The position numbers and the translations under genes are program-made. Of a stretch of DNA of 64,000 bases, positions 21,591 through 32,700 are shown in pieces (the stretch's first letter is position 1; each line of letters starts with the position of its first letter). This stretch comes from Primula veris (lineage: Eukaryota; Streptophyta; Magnoliopsida; Ericales; Primulaceae), in the NCBI GenBank assembly GCA_963682055.1, contig OY821750.1:10108501-10172500 (forward strand). Reading direction: 5' to 3'. The notes beneath the pieces are model-generated. The model had not been told where the DNA came from. It did not search any database and saw nothing but the letters and a program-made list of their open reading frames with translations.

Positions 21591-21810
21591 CAGTTATGCT
21601 ATTGAGACAAATAAATTGGGAAAGACTTCGTGCATGACAGAATAGAAATATGATGTGGCATATGACCCACCAAAAATTAATAAAATGTTACCTCTCTCTT
21701 TCTCTCTTTTTGTCTTTTAAATAAAATCCATCAAAATAAAATAAAAAATCCTACCATGTTCTCAATTCCCCTCAAAAATAATTTTGATAATATCCGGCTC
21801 AAAATTATCT
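21591..21810 (+). repeat. Left TIR of FAR1 MULE
   Basis: About 220 bases, matching the inverted right end with few changes. The core GGGAAAGACTTCGTGCATGA is identical in both. It extends to GATAATATCC.GCTCAAAATTAT. Confidence 0.9.
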
Positions 21811-22171
21811 TCCTCCTTAACCTAGCGATACAATCATCCAAGATACTCTGATTGGTCCATCCGTCGTCCTAAGAAGGTAGGCAATTCTCTTAATCGTTTT
21901 ATAAGATTTGCAATTCCTTTTATTTTTTTCGATGATAATTTTGGTTTTAGTAATTTAATTTCTGGTTAGTTTTGTTACCAATGACTGACTAACATGTTGA
22001 TTATATGTGTATACGAATCAGTGTTTATCACTGACTTACAGTCTTATGTTTTAAATATACTTAGTGAGTTTAATTTTAGTCATCACGCATTTTTTTTTAT
22101 ATAATCATCATTTTCTCCTTTCAAGTTTCAATGTATTTCAATGTCGTATCCATACTTTATTTCAGTTGTGG

Positions 22172-22342
22172 GCTTGTTTGGTTGTAGCTTTTAAGATGAA
22201 TTGCTTAAGTAACATAGAAAGATGTTTCCTTTATCTTAAAGTGCGTAAAAGCTTGTAACTTTTACAGTGGTGAACGAAATACACACCAACTTCTTATATG
22301 AAAAAAAAAAACTAAAGTTTAAAGCTACAACCAAACAAGAAG
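22172..22342. mobile_element. hAT-like MITE nested in MULE leader
   Basis: Inverted ends CTTGTTTGGTTGTAGCTTTT and, inverted, CTTGTTTGGTTGTAGCTTTA. About 170 bp, no coding capacity. The target duplication is not clear. It lies upstream of the transposase ATG, probably in a leader intron ending at the TTATACAG near 22620. Confidence 0.7.
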
Positions 22343-22644
22343 GGTGGTATGAAAAGCTTAATCAGCACTGGAAAGTTAGATAATTAGTGATTTCAACTCT
22401 CTTTTTTCATGATAATTGAAATTAAAAGTAATCATGAGTTCTGAAAATTAATATTAGTTCGCTTTAGCTGTTTATGTTTGTTTAATAGTTGAAAGGAGTA
22501 AAATTTTCGATTATGAATTAGACAATTACAAAATTTGTTATTATGTAGTTAATTATAAAGCTTTATCAAAGGTTGAAATGTCATTTTTATCTTAATGTTA
22601 TTGTCATGAAATTTTATACAGGTGTTTTCTGCTTGGATTCAGAA

Positions 22645-24979
22645 ATGACAGAGGGTCGTCTAGATCTAAATGCGGAAATAAGAGAAGATCGTGAAGTAAA
22701 TGGTGATAATGTAATGGAGTTAACAGAACCAAAAGTGGGTATGTTGTTTGATTCTGAACTTCAAGCTCAAAATTTTTATGCTACTTATGTTAGAGTAAAG
22801 GGTTTGGCTGTGACAATTTCAAAAAAGAAAAATGGAATAAAGTATTGGGTACAGTTCAGTTGCCACAAAAATAGATTACCAAGAAAGTTTGTTGACCCGA
22901 TAGCTAGTCATCCGACAACTAAAACAAATTGTAAAGCAACAATGAAAATAACAAGACAGTTTGATGACCGATGGAAGGTAAACTCTATCGAACTAGAACA
23001 CAACCATGAAATGGATCCAAAAGGGACAAAATATTTGATGTGCTATAGAAATATTCCTGCTCACATACAGAGAGAGATTGAGTTGAACTATAAAGCGGGT
23101 ATTAGGATAAACAAAGTTGTTGACGTATTGCAACAAGTGGCTGATGACAATGATGATTAATCGAGGAAAGAAAAGGATCTTCGAAATCATATGGATAAAG
23201 TTAGGCGGAGTGCAATCAAAGGAGGGGATGCCCAAGCAATGATGCTTTATTTTGAGAAAATGCAAGCTGACAACAACGGTTTTTTTCTATTCCATTGATC
23301 TTAATGATGAAAATTGTCTAACAAAAGTGTATATTTTGGGCAGATGCTAGGAGCAGAGTGGCTTGCAAAGAGTTTGGTGATGTCGTGACATTCGATACCA
23401 CTTACCTTGTCAACAGGTTCAATATGCCTTTCGTGCCATTCGTTGGTGTCAACCATCATGGGCAGTCCATATTGCTTGGATGTGGTCTTATAACCCAAGA
23501 AAATACCGAGTCGTTTGTGTGGTTATTTAAGAAGTGGCTTACTTGTATGTCAAACATCCCTCCGCGTGAAAAAAGCAATAAGCCTATTTTTTCCCCATAC
23601 AAGACATAGGTGGTGTTTATGGCATATCATGAAAAAAGTTTCGGATAAGTTCAAGAGTTACAAAAATTGGGAGCATATTCAGAACGCAATCAGTAGTGCG
23701 GTTTATGACTCATACACCATATCAGACTTTGAAGAAAATTGGGCTAAAATGATCATGGATCACAACTTAGAAGATCATGAGTGGTTATGTCCCATGTACG
23801 ATGAGCGCAACCAATGGGTACCGACATTTGTCACAGATACTTTTTGGGCAATGATGTCCACAACCCAACGTAGCGAGAGTATAAATTCGTTTTTTAAAGG
23901 CCTTGTTTACCGAAAAACTTCACTAAAAGAGTTTGTTTAAAAATATGAAATTGTGTTACGTAAGAAAGTTAAAAAGGAAGAAGCGTATGCTAAGTCAAGG
24001 AGCTCACAGTACCAACATACGTCCGCCTTTGGCTTTGAAAGTCAATTCCATGATGCATATACTATAACAAAATTCAAGCAATTTCGAAAACAACTTTATC
24101 AGTTGATAAATTACGAGCTGGAAGTCGGTGATGTAGTTGATGGAATTGAAAAATTTATGGTTGAACATACTTTCAAAGCTGGTACTACAGCAAAATTCAA
24201 CAAAACAGTTAAGTTTCTAGTTCATTTCGATGAAAGAACTCGAGAAACAAATTGTATTTGTCGAATGTTCGAAAGTAAAGGGATGGTATGTGTGCACATG
24301 TTAAGACTTTGGAAATTAAAAAAGTTGTCCATGATTCTAGAGAAGTACATTTTACATCGATGGCGGAAAAATATAGTACCGTGTCACACAAAAGTGGTTT
24401 TAGGTTATACTAAAAGGCAAAGAAAAATTGAATGGCGTCGTTACGATGAAGTGCTTGGCTTATTTAATGAAGCTGCCGATGGCATGATCTTTTCTGAAAG
24501 CATGACTAATAAGCTCAAGGATAATTTGACACAATTTATTGAAGTGAATAAAGAACAATTCATGAATAAAATGTCATTTAGGAGTCCCATATCTATCGAT
24601 GTTAGCACTACGGAAGACAATGCATTAGATGTGGGTGATCCAAGTCAAGGCCTTAAAAACGGACGACCAGAAATGAAGAGAAAACTTTCAAAATATGAGA
24701 AAGAGGCAAAAAAGAAAAAAAAAAAGCAATGTACAGATGCAAAGAATAAGGAGGCAAACATAGTAAGTGTACTCCCACCAATATATGACTAGTTCTAATT
24801 CGTTATATGTATTATTAAAATATTTGAATTTGTTCATTTGTATTTTTTTATAGGAAAAATCTACGAAGAATACTAAATCGAAGAAAATTAGTAAATCGAA
24901 AAAAAAGGTGCCAGAACTCGAAAATTCACAAAGACGTGTGACCTTGATTGATCTTAACGAACCTGCCGTTAATTCATGA
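22645..24979 (+). pseudogene. FAR1/MULE transposase, broken
   Basis: Reading from the ATG at 22645 (MTEGRLDLNAE): FAR1 DNA-binding domain (about residues 35-130, including LFDSELQAQNFYATYVR and HNHEMD), MULE transposase with the first catalytic Asp in FDTTY (23391-23405), HRWCLWH, TTQRSESIN, and a SWIM zinc finger CIC...CVH (24253-24296). A GT-AG intron (24763-24853) precedes a last exon ending LIDLNEPAVNS. Lesions: TAA at 23158, two frameshifts at 23281-23345, a frameshift with an apparent short deletion at 23540-23580 where relatives carry a TDQ-type second Asp, and TAA at 23938. Relatives include host FAR1/FHY3 genes, but the flanking TIRs show this is a transposase. Confidence 0.88.
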
Positions 24980-25510
24980 AACTAATGTAAGTTTTTCGAA
25001 GTTATGCACTTTTTTATTTTATTTTACTTTATAAATCAATACTAATCCGTATTGATGACGCTCATTTGATTATTTTCTTATATTTTTACAGAAACGATAC
25101 TGCCGTGTAATTTCTTTTAGAAGACGGAAAACTGCTACCAAGAACTTTCTTAGGCGGAATCTGAAGTTGCGAAGATGTGCAAATTGATTTAGAGTTTATG
25201 CATTCTTAATTATTTTGAAAGAGGGGTGGAATAAATCTCCATTTTTTTTCAATTTTTTGGTAGTTCTACATTTTTTTATAGTTAGGATTAACCGTTTTGG
25301 CCAAGGATTCTATGGATTTTGCTATTGATTAATAAAAGTTTCAGCTTAATATGTGCAATTCAGGTTATATATGTATGTGGGTTTCAGCTTATATATGTTC
25401 AGTTTTTTTTTTACCCATGTGTGTATCTGTTTACAAATGTTTTGGTATATTGTAACTTTGTGTAGTTTTTGGATTTAGCCGATTCATCTAGAGGAGGATT
25501 GTTTGATGAG

Positions 25511-25721
25511 CTAAATAATTTTGAGCAGGATATTATCAATTTGCTTTAGGGGAATTGAGAACATAGGGGGATTTTATTTTATTTTGGAGTATTTTATTTA
25601 AAAGAGAGAGAGGGAGAGAGTTAACATTTTATTAATTTTTGATGGGCCATATGCCATATCATATTTCTATTCTGTCATGCACGAAGTCTTTCCCAATTTA
25701 CCTGTCTCATTAGCATTACTG
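25511..25721 (-). repeat. Right TIR of FAR1 MULE
   Basis: Inverted copy of the left TIR. The GA-rich GAGAGAGAGGGAGAGAG within it corresponds to the CT-rich run of the left TIR. Confidence 0.9.
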
Positions 25722-25731
25722 CTGTTAGGTC

Positions 25732-26439
25732 ACCTTAGATAAATCTAAAATTTTCATTTCCTATTAAAAAAATTTAACCATAAATATACAAAGAAGTTTG
25801 TTAACATTTTGAGTGAAATTTGTAACATTTTTGAAAGGAAACAAACTACAGATAATTTGTAAATAAATATACTTAATAAAAGCAAAAAATAAAAAATATA
25901 ATTTTAAACTTTTTGTATTGCTTAAGAAAAGACCAAAATATTATTATTTGAAAAACTAGGTACTAATGGTAATCTTTTCAACTATGTAGATCAAATAAAA
26001 TCATACTAGGCCAAATGGAATTGGTGCTACAAGTACAAAGGTCACTCTTTAATTTGTAGAGAAAAACTACTTATTATTTTTCCTCATTGATGTCCTCTCT
26101 CCTGAGTTATTAAAATCATTAGTTTAGGGGTATAAATGAGATGTGATGTTCGTGAAAAAGTTTGTCGGTAGAGTTCGTTCATTTATAAACAAACTTGATA
26201 ATAAAAAAAAATATAACGTTTATGAACTGAATATAAATACAACTCTCTCCATTTTATTTTTTTAATTAGAAGTGGGGAAAACCACTATTTTCATTAATTT
26301 TCAAAATTTATGGCACATTGCCTTATTACAGTGCACTAAATAGATGCATTACAACTTGTAATACTTAAAAGAAAATATGTAAAAAAGCAGGACTAGTCTT
26401 TAAGACGTTACAATCTCTAGCACACGTGTAGACAATTCC
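25732..26439. other. Intergenic, no gene
   Basis: A/T-rich sequence with no coding or repeat signal that I can support. Confidence 0.5.
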
Positions 26440-26700
26440 AACTCTGAGAAGCGTTTACGGTAACCGATACTTATTTCGTTCATATTTAATTGTCCGGTAC
26501 GAAACTACGTGCAGTTTTGACATGTCAAAAACTTATATCAAAATTGTCGGAATGATTTTTTTTTTTAAAATCGATCATATAGTTCAAGTATTAAATTTTA
26601 TGATTAAATTTAAAAAAAAATCATTTCGACAATTTTAATACAAGTTATAAGTCGGTTAAAATTGTACATAGTTTTGTAATTATCAATTAAACGCTTCCTC
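26440..26700. mobile_element. Degenerate inverted-repeat (MITE-like) element
   Basis: The arms GAAGCGTTTA...CAAAATTGTCGGAATGATTT on the left and an inverted counterpart (GAAGCGTTTAATTG...AAAATTGTCGAAATGATTT) on the right meet around a central T-run. The ends and duplication are not resolved, so the superfamily is left open. Confidence 0.45.
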
Positions 26701-28250
26701 AAACTAAAAAATAAGGGAAATTATAATCTACATCTTAGATAAGGAATTTCCTGCACATTTAGCTTCACAAAACATTTCAAGGAGTCATCAATTCTAGAGG
26801 TATTTATGTCTGAGCGATATGATCTTGTACGTATGCCTATCTTTATTTTCTTTAAATATACCTTTTTTAATACGATCTGAATAGTAACTCCAGAGCATTG
26901 TCTTTTAATTTCTATAATATCAATAAAGTGTTGGGAATCCGTCTCAACTCTGGCCTGTTCATTATAAATAAGATCCAATCCTTGAATAAACGCTTTAGCT
27001 TATAGTCTGAATTTAGCAGTGATAGTACTGGAGAAACCTTTAACCAATTCACCACTTGGTTAGCCTACCCTTTCTTTTGTAGATCTACACTTAAAATAAG
27101 CTTAAAAGCTAGGCATCAACTTTTACTTCTAAGGAATTACAATTTAACTAACAACTACAATAATCCCCAAAGTCATAAGGATCATAATAGCCATGAGTTT
27201 TAACTTTTCTATCTTCTTTTGCTATTTTAAACCCTTTCTATTTTAGCTTTTTCCCTCTTTTTCTCCTCATTTTCATCCACTTCAGTTTCACAATTATAAA
27301 AGTAAAGGTCTACCACTAATTCTCCATCATTTAGGTTTACTTGCTCAGTGTCAGAGTCCTTATTCTGTGTATTAACATTCTCTGATTCCTTATATGCAGG
27401 TTCACATAATGTTGCATTAGGGTGATATGTAACTGTTTCAACAACTTCTTGTGCTACTGCTAAAGGTATCCTCTCCAGTTGTATTATCTCTAATGTAATT
27501 TGGTTTTGTATGAGAATATTCAAGGGAATTTTCTCCATACAATACTGTTCATAGGTACAATACTGTCAAAACTCATTCTCATCCCCATTATCACCATAAC
27601 TAATTAATACCTTGTCTGAGCTTAATTTCTCAAATCTTATTCAATACATATTCTAGCTTGGCTAGATCTAGAATAGTTGGAAGTAGTTGTATCTAGCTTG
27701 AGTGGTATGCCGAATGCACTTGAAATAGAGAATAAACTTGATTTATTGTATAAATGCATTGGTAACTTATATAAGCTAATCCAAACAGCAGTTAAAGAGA
27801 GCTCATAACCACGTTTAAAGTCGAAAGTGCACTTAAAAACTCTCATGTGACAACCTTGAATATACCAATTTTTCCTTAACCAAAGTCGTAAAAAGTCTTT
27901 TTCGTGAAAGAATCTCAAAAAGAAATGTTTATGGTCTAAGATACCTACTGTAAACTCGGCTTTTAAGCCTAAATAGCTCAAAAAAGAATTAATATCATCT
28001 ATACTTGGCCTGTCATGAGTGAACTTCCCTACCAGAAAGTACTTAAAAAGGTTGAGACAGAGTTTCCACTTCTTCAAATGTAAAATAAACTGCCTTTTCT
28101 CCTTTGAGATTTCTCACCTTTTTTATTGGAATATAGGTACCTTTTTTTATCGCAAAGTACATCTGAGAAAGTTTTGGATAACCCATGATGTTGGGAGCTA
28201 AAAGATGAAATCTTGGCAGCTTTTTCCGAAGGAGGTGATATGTTTTGTTC
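26700..28250 (-). pseudogene. LINE-type remnant (DUF4283-like ORF1 and an RNase H-like scrap)
   Basis: The minus reading 28077-27637 contains LVGKF, RPSIDDINSFLSYLGLKAEF, DHKHFFLRFF, FLRLWLRKNWYIQGCHMRVFK and SQARICIE. These are the hallmarks of the DUF4283 domain found at the start of plant LINE-related ORFs. An upstream frame supplies the N-terminus (about 28235-28090) after a frameshift. A low-complexity acidic frame follows (27538-27227). At 26978-26721 a reading with GLDLIYNEQARVETDSQ resembles the end-located RNase H-like domain. The endonuclease and RT expected between them are absent, so this is a much reduced copy. The link between the two ends is inferred. Confidence 0.6.
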
Positions 28251-28336
28251 CATTTCTATGCCGCCGCCGGTTGCCTTGTCTTTCTCTCTCTAGGATCTTC
28301 TCCACTCTCTCCATTTCGTTTAACGTCTCGTTCGTG

Positions 28337-28339
<3 letters not shown>

Positions 28340-28378
<39 letters not shown>
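28340..28378. repeat. (TA)n microsatellite
   Basis: About 19 uninterrupted TA units. Confidence 0.95.
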
Positions 28379-28379
<1 letters not shown>

Positions 28380-28380
<1 letters not shown>

Positions 28381-29599
28381 GACTCTTTGTGAAGTTAGAT
28401 AGAATTAAAAAATTAAAAGATATTAATGATGTAACAAAAACTAATATAACTATAAAATTAATAAACTTATTTATCTCTAATAACATAAATAATATATTTG
28501 TATTATTTCAAATTTATTAAGATAATTAATATCATCATACTATAATTTTTCAATTTTCCAGTTTCTAGGGACTGTCGCGTGAAGATTGGTAATCGATAAT
28601 ACATTTTTCACAATGGATCTAGCATGTAACTTGTACAATATTATTACTTACTAAATTGGACTGAGCGGAAAAATTAATATCAAACACATACTTATCTAAA
28701 GATTTAATACCTTATTTTTTAGTATGATTATTTTTCGATGTCAAATTCTCACTTCATGTTCACGTATAAAAGCGAGTTTTCTAACTAATAATTCAAAACG
28801 TTATAGCATTCTTTTTTCAATTTTTTAGTTTTCTAAACTTTTATATATATTATCTTTTTATCATGCAATATGTGATACATGCAATCCTTACACAAATATA
28901 TATAAAGAGAACAAAATAGCCTAAACCCGAAAGATATAAAAAAAAAAAAAAAAAAACTGGAGTTTATTGAATAAATACACCTTGTAGTGTTTTACCGCGT
29001 AGAGGTAAACAACTGCTTGTTGAAAGATAACTGATGGACGCCATGTCATAATCCATCGTGCTCCTATTCTTGTGGTCTCAATTAATTCTTCTGTCACTTG
29101 CACCTGTCTAATAAAGTACTATACCATAGGACAAAACGCAAGATTGGAAGAAAATCTAAAAATGTCTTAATGACTCCATAAATATTCGCTCAAGTGAAAA
29201 AAAAAAAAAGACTCAACTATTTTTTTTTGTATTTTTTCATGTTTTCTATTTTTTTTCTCAATTTTGTTGGAATTTTCAATTATTATAAAAAGAAAATACA
29301 TGAGAGTTTTCTTTTTCTTTTTTTAAATAAAAAATTACGAAATAAACACAATTTTTTTGAAAATTTCTCCCAATTTTCACAAATATTTCACGATGATGTC
29401 CTCTCCCACAACTAAAACTGACAGTTTCATCCCTCTTGGAAAATGAAAAAAAACATCAGTGTTGGATGTTCGTGAAAACTCCATTCAAACTAAAACAAGG
29501 ACAAAACGCATATTTACATTTTTTTATTTAGTTTTTTTAATAATTTTTATAGTTTTTAGAGGATGGGGGCTAGATAGGAGGTTGGTTTCCCTCGTCTTC
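28380..29599. other. Intergenic A/T-rich stretch, no gene
   Basis: Low-complexity A and T runs. Open frames here (28921-29103 minus, 29194-29415 plus, 29459-29653 plus) are of A/T-rich composition and show no family motifs. Confidence 0.5.
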
Positions 29600-29892
29600 C
29601 CTTGTTTCGTCACTCGTCGTGACTGCATCGGAGAAAAACCCATTTATTGGTGACAACATGGCGGTTCGTGCGTCTAAGAAGACCAATCACTTCAATCATT
29701 TCTGGTATGTAAGTTGCAAGTTGATTGATTCTTGGAAGATTTAGGATGAAAACACTGAATCCCTCCAAGGTTCTTTGGGATCTTGTAGGTAATGGTCGCA
29801 AGATAACTTTTGTCACGGGTTTAGTTTTCTTAAGCTCGTGCGGCACTTAGCTAGCAATACTCATGCCTTGTTTGCTACTAAGTAAGGCTTAA
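29600..29892 (-). repeat. Probable outer part of gypsy LTR displaced by family B insertion
   Basis: The family B copia at 29893-38885 is flanked by CTTAA on both sides, so 29892 and 38886 were once adjacent. The sequence at 38886-39098 is the gypsy element's 3' LTR beginning, hence these bases should be its continuation. On the minus strand they read CTTAGTAGCAAACAAGG...GTGCCGCACGAGCTTAAG. The LTR end is not located. Confidence 0.45.
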
Positions 29893-31002
29893 TGGTTGGA
29901 CCATATTTCTGGCCTATTAACTCTTTGTTGTCAATTGGTTTGAATAAAATAATCTAAGTTGATGGTTAAGAATTAAGACAACATAATGTTTACATGTGAG
30001 GTTGCCACCTCAGTTGCAACTACATTTCTAATCTGCCAATACGCATGATTCTGCTTAATTCTGTCTAATTGCATTACTTATTGTTTAAAGTCTTTTATGT
30101 GAATGAAAGTATGCAGGATATATTCTCATATGTTTAAAAAGATTCTATCTATATTTTTTGAGAATATTAAAGTGATAAAGAATGAAAATTGTTTAAAAGA
30201 TATATGAAGATTAGTTTAAGAAGATAGTGTTCCTTTTAAGTGTGGAAACTAGATCTCTTTTATTATACAATGTCTTTATCTCTTCATTCAGTCTATGTGT
30301 TTACAAATCAGCAATGATCTAACTAGATTGAAAATATGGAGTTATGGTTTCACGTTTTATTAAGATTGTATCGCTAAAAAGATATTGTTTTATATGTTTC
30401 TTTTTTAAGTAAATAGTAACTTCTATTGTCAAGCTAGTCTATTAACATGTATTAACAAGAAGATTGAGGTCAATCAATTGCAGCATTATCTCATTCAAGA
30501 TATGAGAAGGTTGATCAATCAGAAGAGTCCAAATCAATCAACAAGTTTTTGAAGAAAGAAGATTTTTTTTACTCTTTAAATAGTTAATAGATTTGCTTGT
30601 AAAAAGTGTGTGCTCTAAATTATAAAGAACTCAACTTTGAGAGAATACACAATAAGGTTTGAAAACGAAAACAATGGCGGGATGCCATTGAATTTTTGAG
30701 TGATAGTTATAAGGTAGGAGCAATATAGAGATAGGCAGAAAAACGTAAATGGAGTCTGAGAGTTTTTCATTGAGACTTGAATCCTATATTGTATGCCATT
30801 GTAATATCATTAATCTGGGTAAGTGCCCCGGAGATGCAGTCTAGTTGGGTGAACTCCGTTGTTAAATGTTTGTGTGATTTAATTCAAGTACATTTAATAA
30901 TTGCAGTTCTATCCATCATTATACTTAGGTTCCAACCTCAGTTGCAACTGTACTTGGAACCTAACTGCATAACTGCAACTAGAACAACGGATTTGAATTT
31001 CA
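29893..31002 (+). repeat. 5' LTR of family B copia (plus copy)
   Basis: 1110 bp from TGGTTGGACC to GAATTTCA. It aligns over its length with the minus copy LTR 14092-15208. It holds CTCAGTTGCAACT motifs near 30008 and 30939. Confidence 0.88.
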
Positions 31003-31003
31003 A

Positions 31004-31018
31004 TTGGTATCAGAGGTT
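31004..31018 (+). promoter_or_regulatory. Primer-binding site (tRNA-Met type)
   Basis: TTGGTATCAGAGGTT begins two bases after the LTR end and is complementary to initiator tRNA-Met as in other plant copia elements. Confidence 0.83.
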
Positions 31019-31061
31019 CACACTAGATTTCACTTAGTGTGGATCCTGTGTTATGGTAAAT

Positions 31062-32700
31062 ATGGATTTAATGAGGAAAGGAAACGCATTTAATAAACCA
31101 CCATTGCTTGAAGGAGGAGTTAACTATGGAGTGTGGAAAATAAGAATGAAATCTTTCATCAAACAGCAAAATGAACAAGCATGAAAGTCTGTATTATATG
31201 GTTGGGAAGTTCCAACTGTTACTGATGGTGAAGGTGAACTAGCATATGTACCTGAAGACAGATGGCATGCTGATGAGGACAAAAAGTCAAGTGCAAACTG
31301 AACAGCAATAAATTTAATCTTTGCTGGTGTAACTCTAAGCGTGTTCAGGTATATATCTCATTGTGAAACTGCCAAAGAGGCATGGGATATCTTACAAGTA
31401 ACTTTTGAGGGAACCCCTAAAGTAAAAGCCTATAAACTCCAACAATTAACTACTCAATTTGAAAATCTAAGAATGGAGGAAGATGAAACTACTGAACAGT
31501 TTAACTATAGAATTTTGCATATTTCTCATCAAGTTGGAACCTTAGTTGAAATATATAGTGATGCTAAACTTGTGAAGAAAACCCTAAGCTCTCTTCCAGA
31601 AAGGTTTGAAATTAAAGTAACAGCTATTGAGGAATCAACAGACTTAGACAACCTAAAACTTGAAGAATTTATAGGAAATCTAAGCACTTATGAGTTAAAA
31701 ATTTTACAAAAAAGGGAAAACAGAAAAGGGAATAGCCTTGCAAGCTAAGAAACCTAAACCTAAATTCTGTGAGAATATGTGCAATGAAGAACAGCTACCC
31801 TTCTTTGCTAAAAAGGTTTACAAAAAGTTCTACAAGAAAAGGCAGAATGATACTGGAACATCCAAAAACTTTCATAAAAGAGACAATCAATTTAGGCCAG
31901 AATCTAGTCTTAATAATATGTTTAAGGGAAAGAGCAATCCTAAACAAAAAGATGACATAGGGTATCAGCCTAGAGAAATTCAATACAGAGAGTGTAGAGG
32001 TTATGGTAGCATTCCGGCTGAATGTGTAAATACTTTAAAAAGGAACAAAAATGCTTATATAACCACTCACAGTGACAGTGAATCTGAGAGTAACAGTGAT
32101 GAAGAGGATGAATCTAACTTTTGTGAATATTATGGGAAAAATCACTGAAAAAGAACCTGTGTATGAGAGTAATTGTGGGTCAGTTTCAACCTTATTTACA
32201 ACTGATCTTAAAACCTATAGCAGTGATGAGGAAGAACCCTCAGATGAAAGTATTACTCAGCAGTATCTTGTTCTTTATGAAAAATATCAAAGTCTGAGTG
32301 AACAATCTTTGATCATCAACAAACTTAATACTAATCTAAAAGATGATATAAAGAATCTCACTGAGCAACTCCACATACAACAGTTTGAGTTAACTGAGAC
32401 CAAAAAGAAAATGAAACTGCTGAATGTGTCTGCATCAGAAAAATTAGATGACATGTTGTCCTACTCTAGAGGTTCAAAAGACAAAAGTGGTTTGGGTTAT
32501 TGTGGTTATGAAAGCACTGGAAAAACTATTTTTGTTAAAGCTCTAGTAAAAGCTGAAACTCATGTTTTTGACAATAATGTTAGAAGTACAGTTGCAAACA
32601 GAAAAAGACTGAATAATTTTAAGGCTAAAGCTACACTTGATTTAAAATTGTGTAACTTTTGCAAAAGACCTGGACATCTAGAAATCAGATGTTATTTATA
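31062..32700 (+). pseudogene. gag of family B copia (plus copy), broken
   Basis: Starts at the ATG at 31062 (MDLMRKGNAF). It has the same domains as the minus copy: N-terminal Gag region, KLQQLTTQFENLRMEEDETTEQF, a knuckle now read YRECRGYGSIPAEC (first Cys and the His are lost relative to CRECRSYGHIQSEC), an acidic stretch, a coiled coil and the second cluster CNFCKRPGHLEIRC. Stops include TGG to TGA near 31183 and TGA near 31299. Frame changes occur near 31745 and 32120. Confidence 0.84.

Larger units (their letters stand above)
21591..25721 (+). mobile_element. FAR1-type MULE transposon (4131 bp)
   Basis: The two ends are long terminal inverted repeats (left 21591-21810, right 25511-25721). 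They start CAGTTATGCTATTGAGAC and, inverted, CAGTAATGCTAATGAGAC. The 10-bp direct repeat CTGTTAGGTC flanks it (21581-21590 and 25722-25731), as typical of Mutator-like elements. Inside are a candidate leader intron, a FAR1-type transposase in + orientation with lesions, and a small hAT-like MITE at about 22172-22342. The near-identical TIRs and perfect duplication suggest a fairly young insertion. Confidence 0.93.

Noticed and set aside
22645..24979. Domesticated host FAR1/FHY3 transcription factor
   Set aside because: The reading frame is broken several times, and the locus has MULE TIRs and a perfect 10-bp target duplication.
29610..29846. 78-aa minus-strand ORF as a small gene
   Set aside because: It lies in the displaced gypsy LTR region and shows no known domain.
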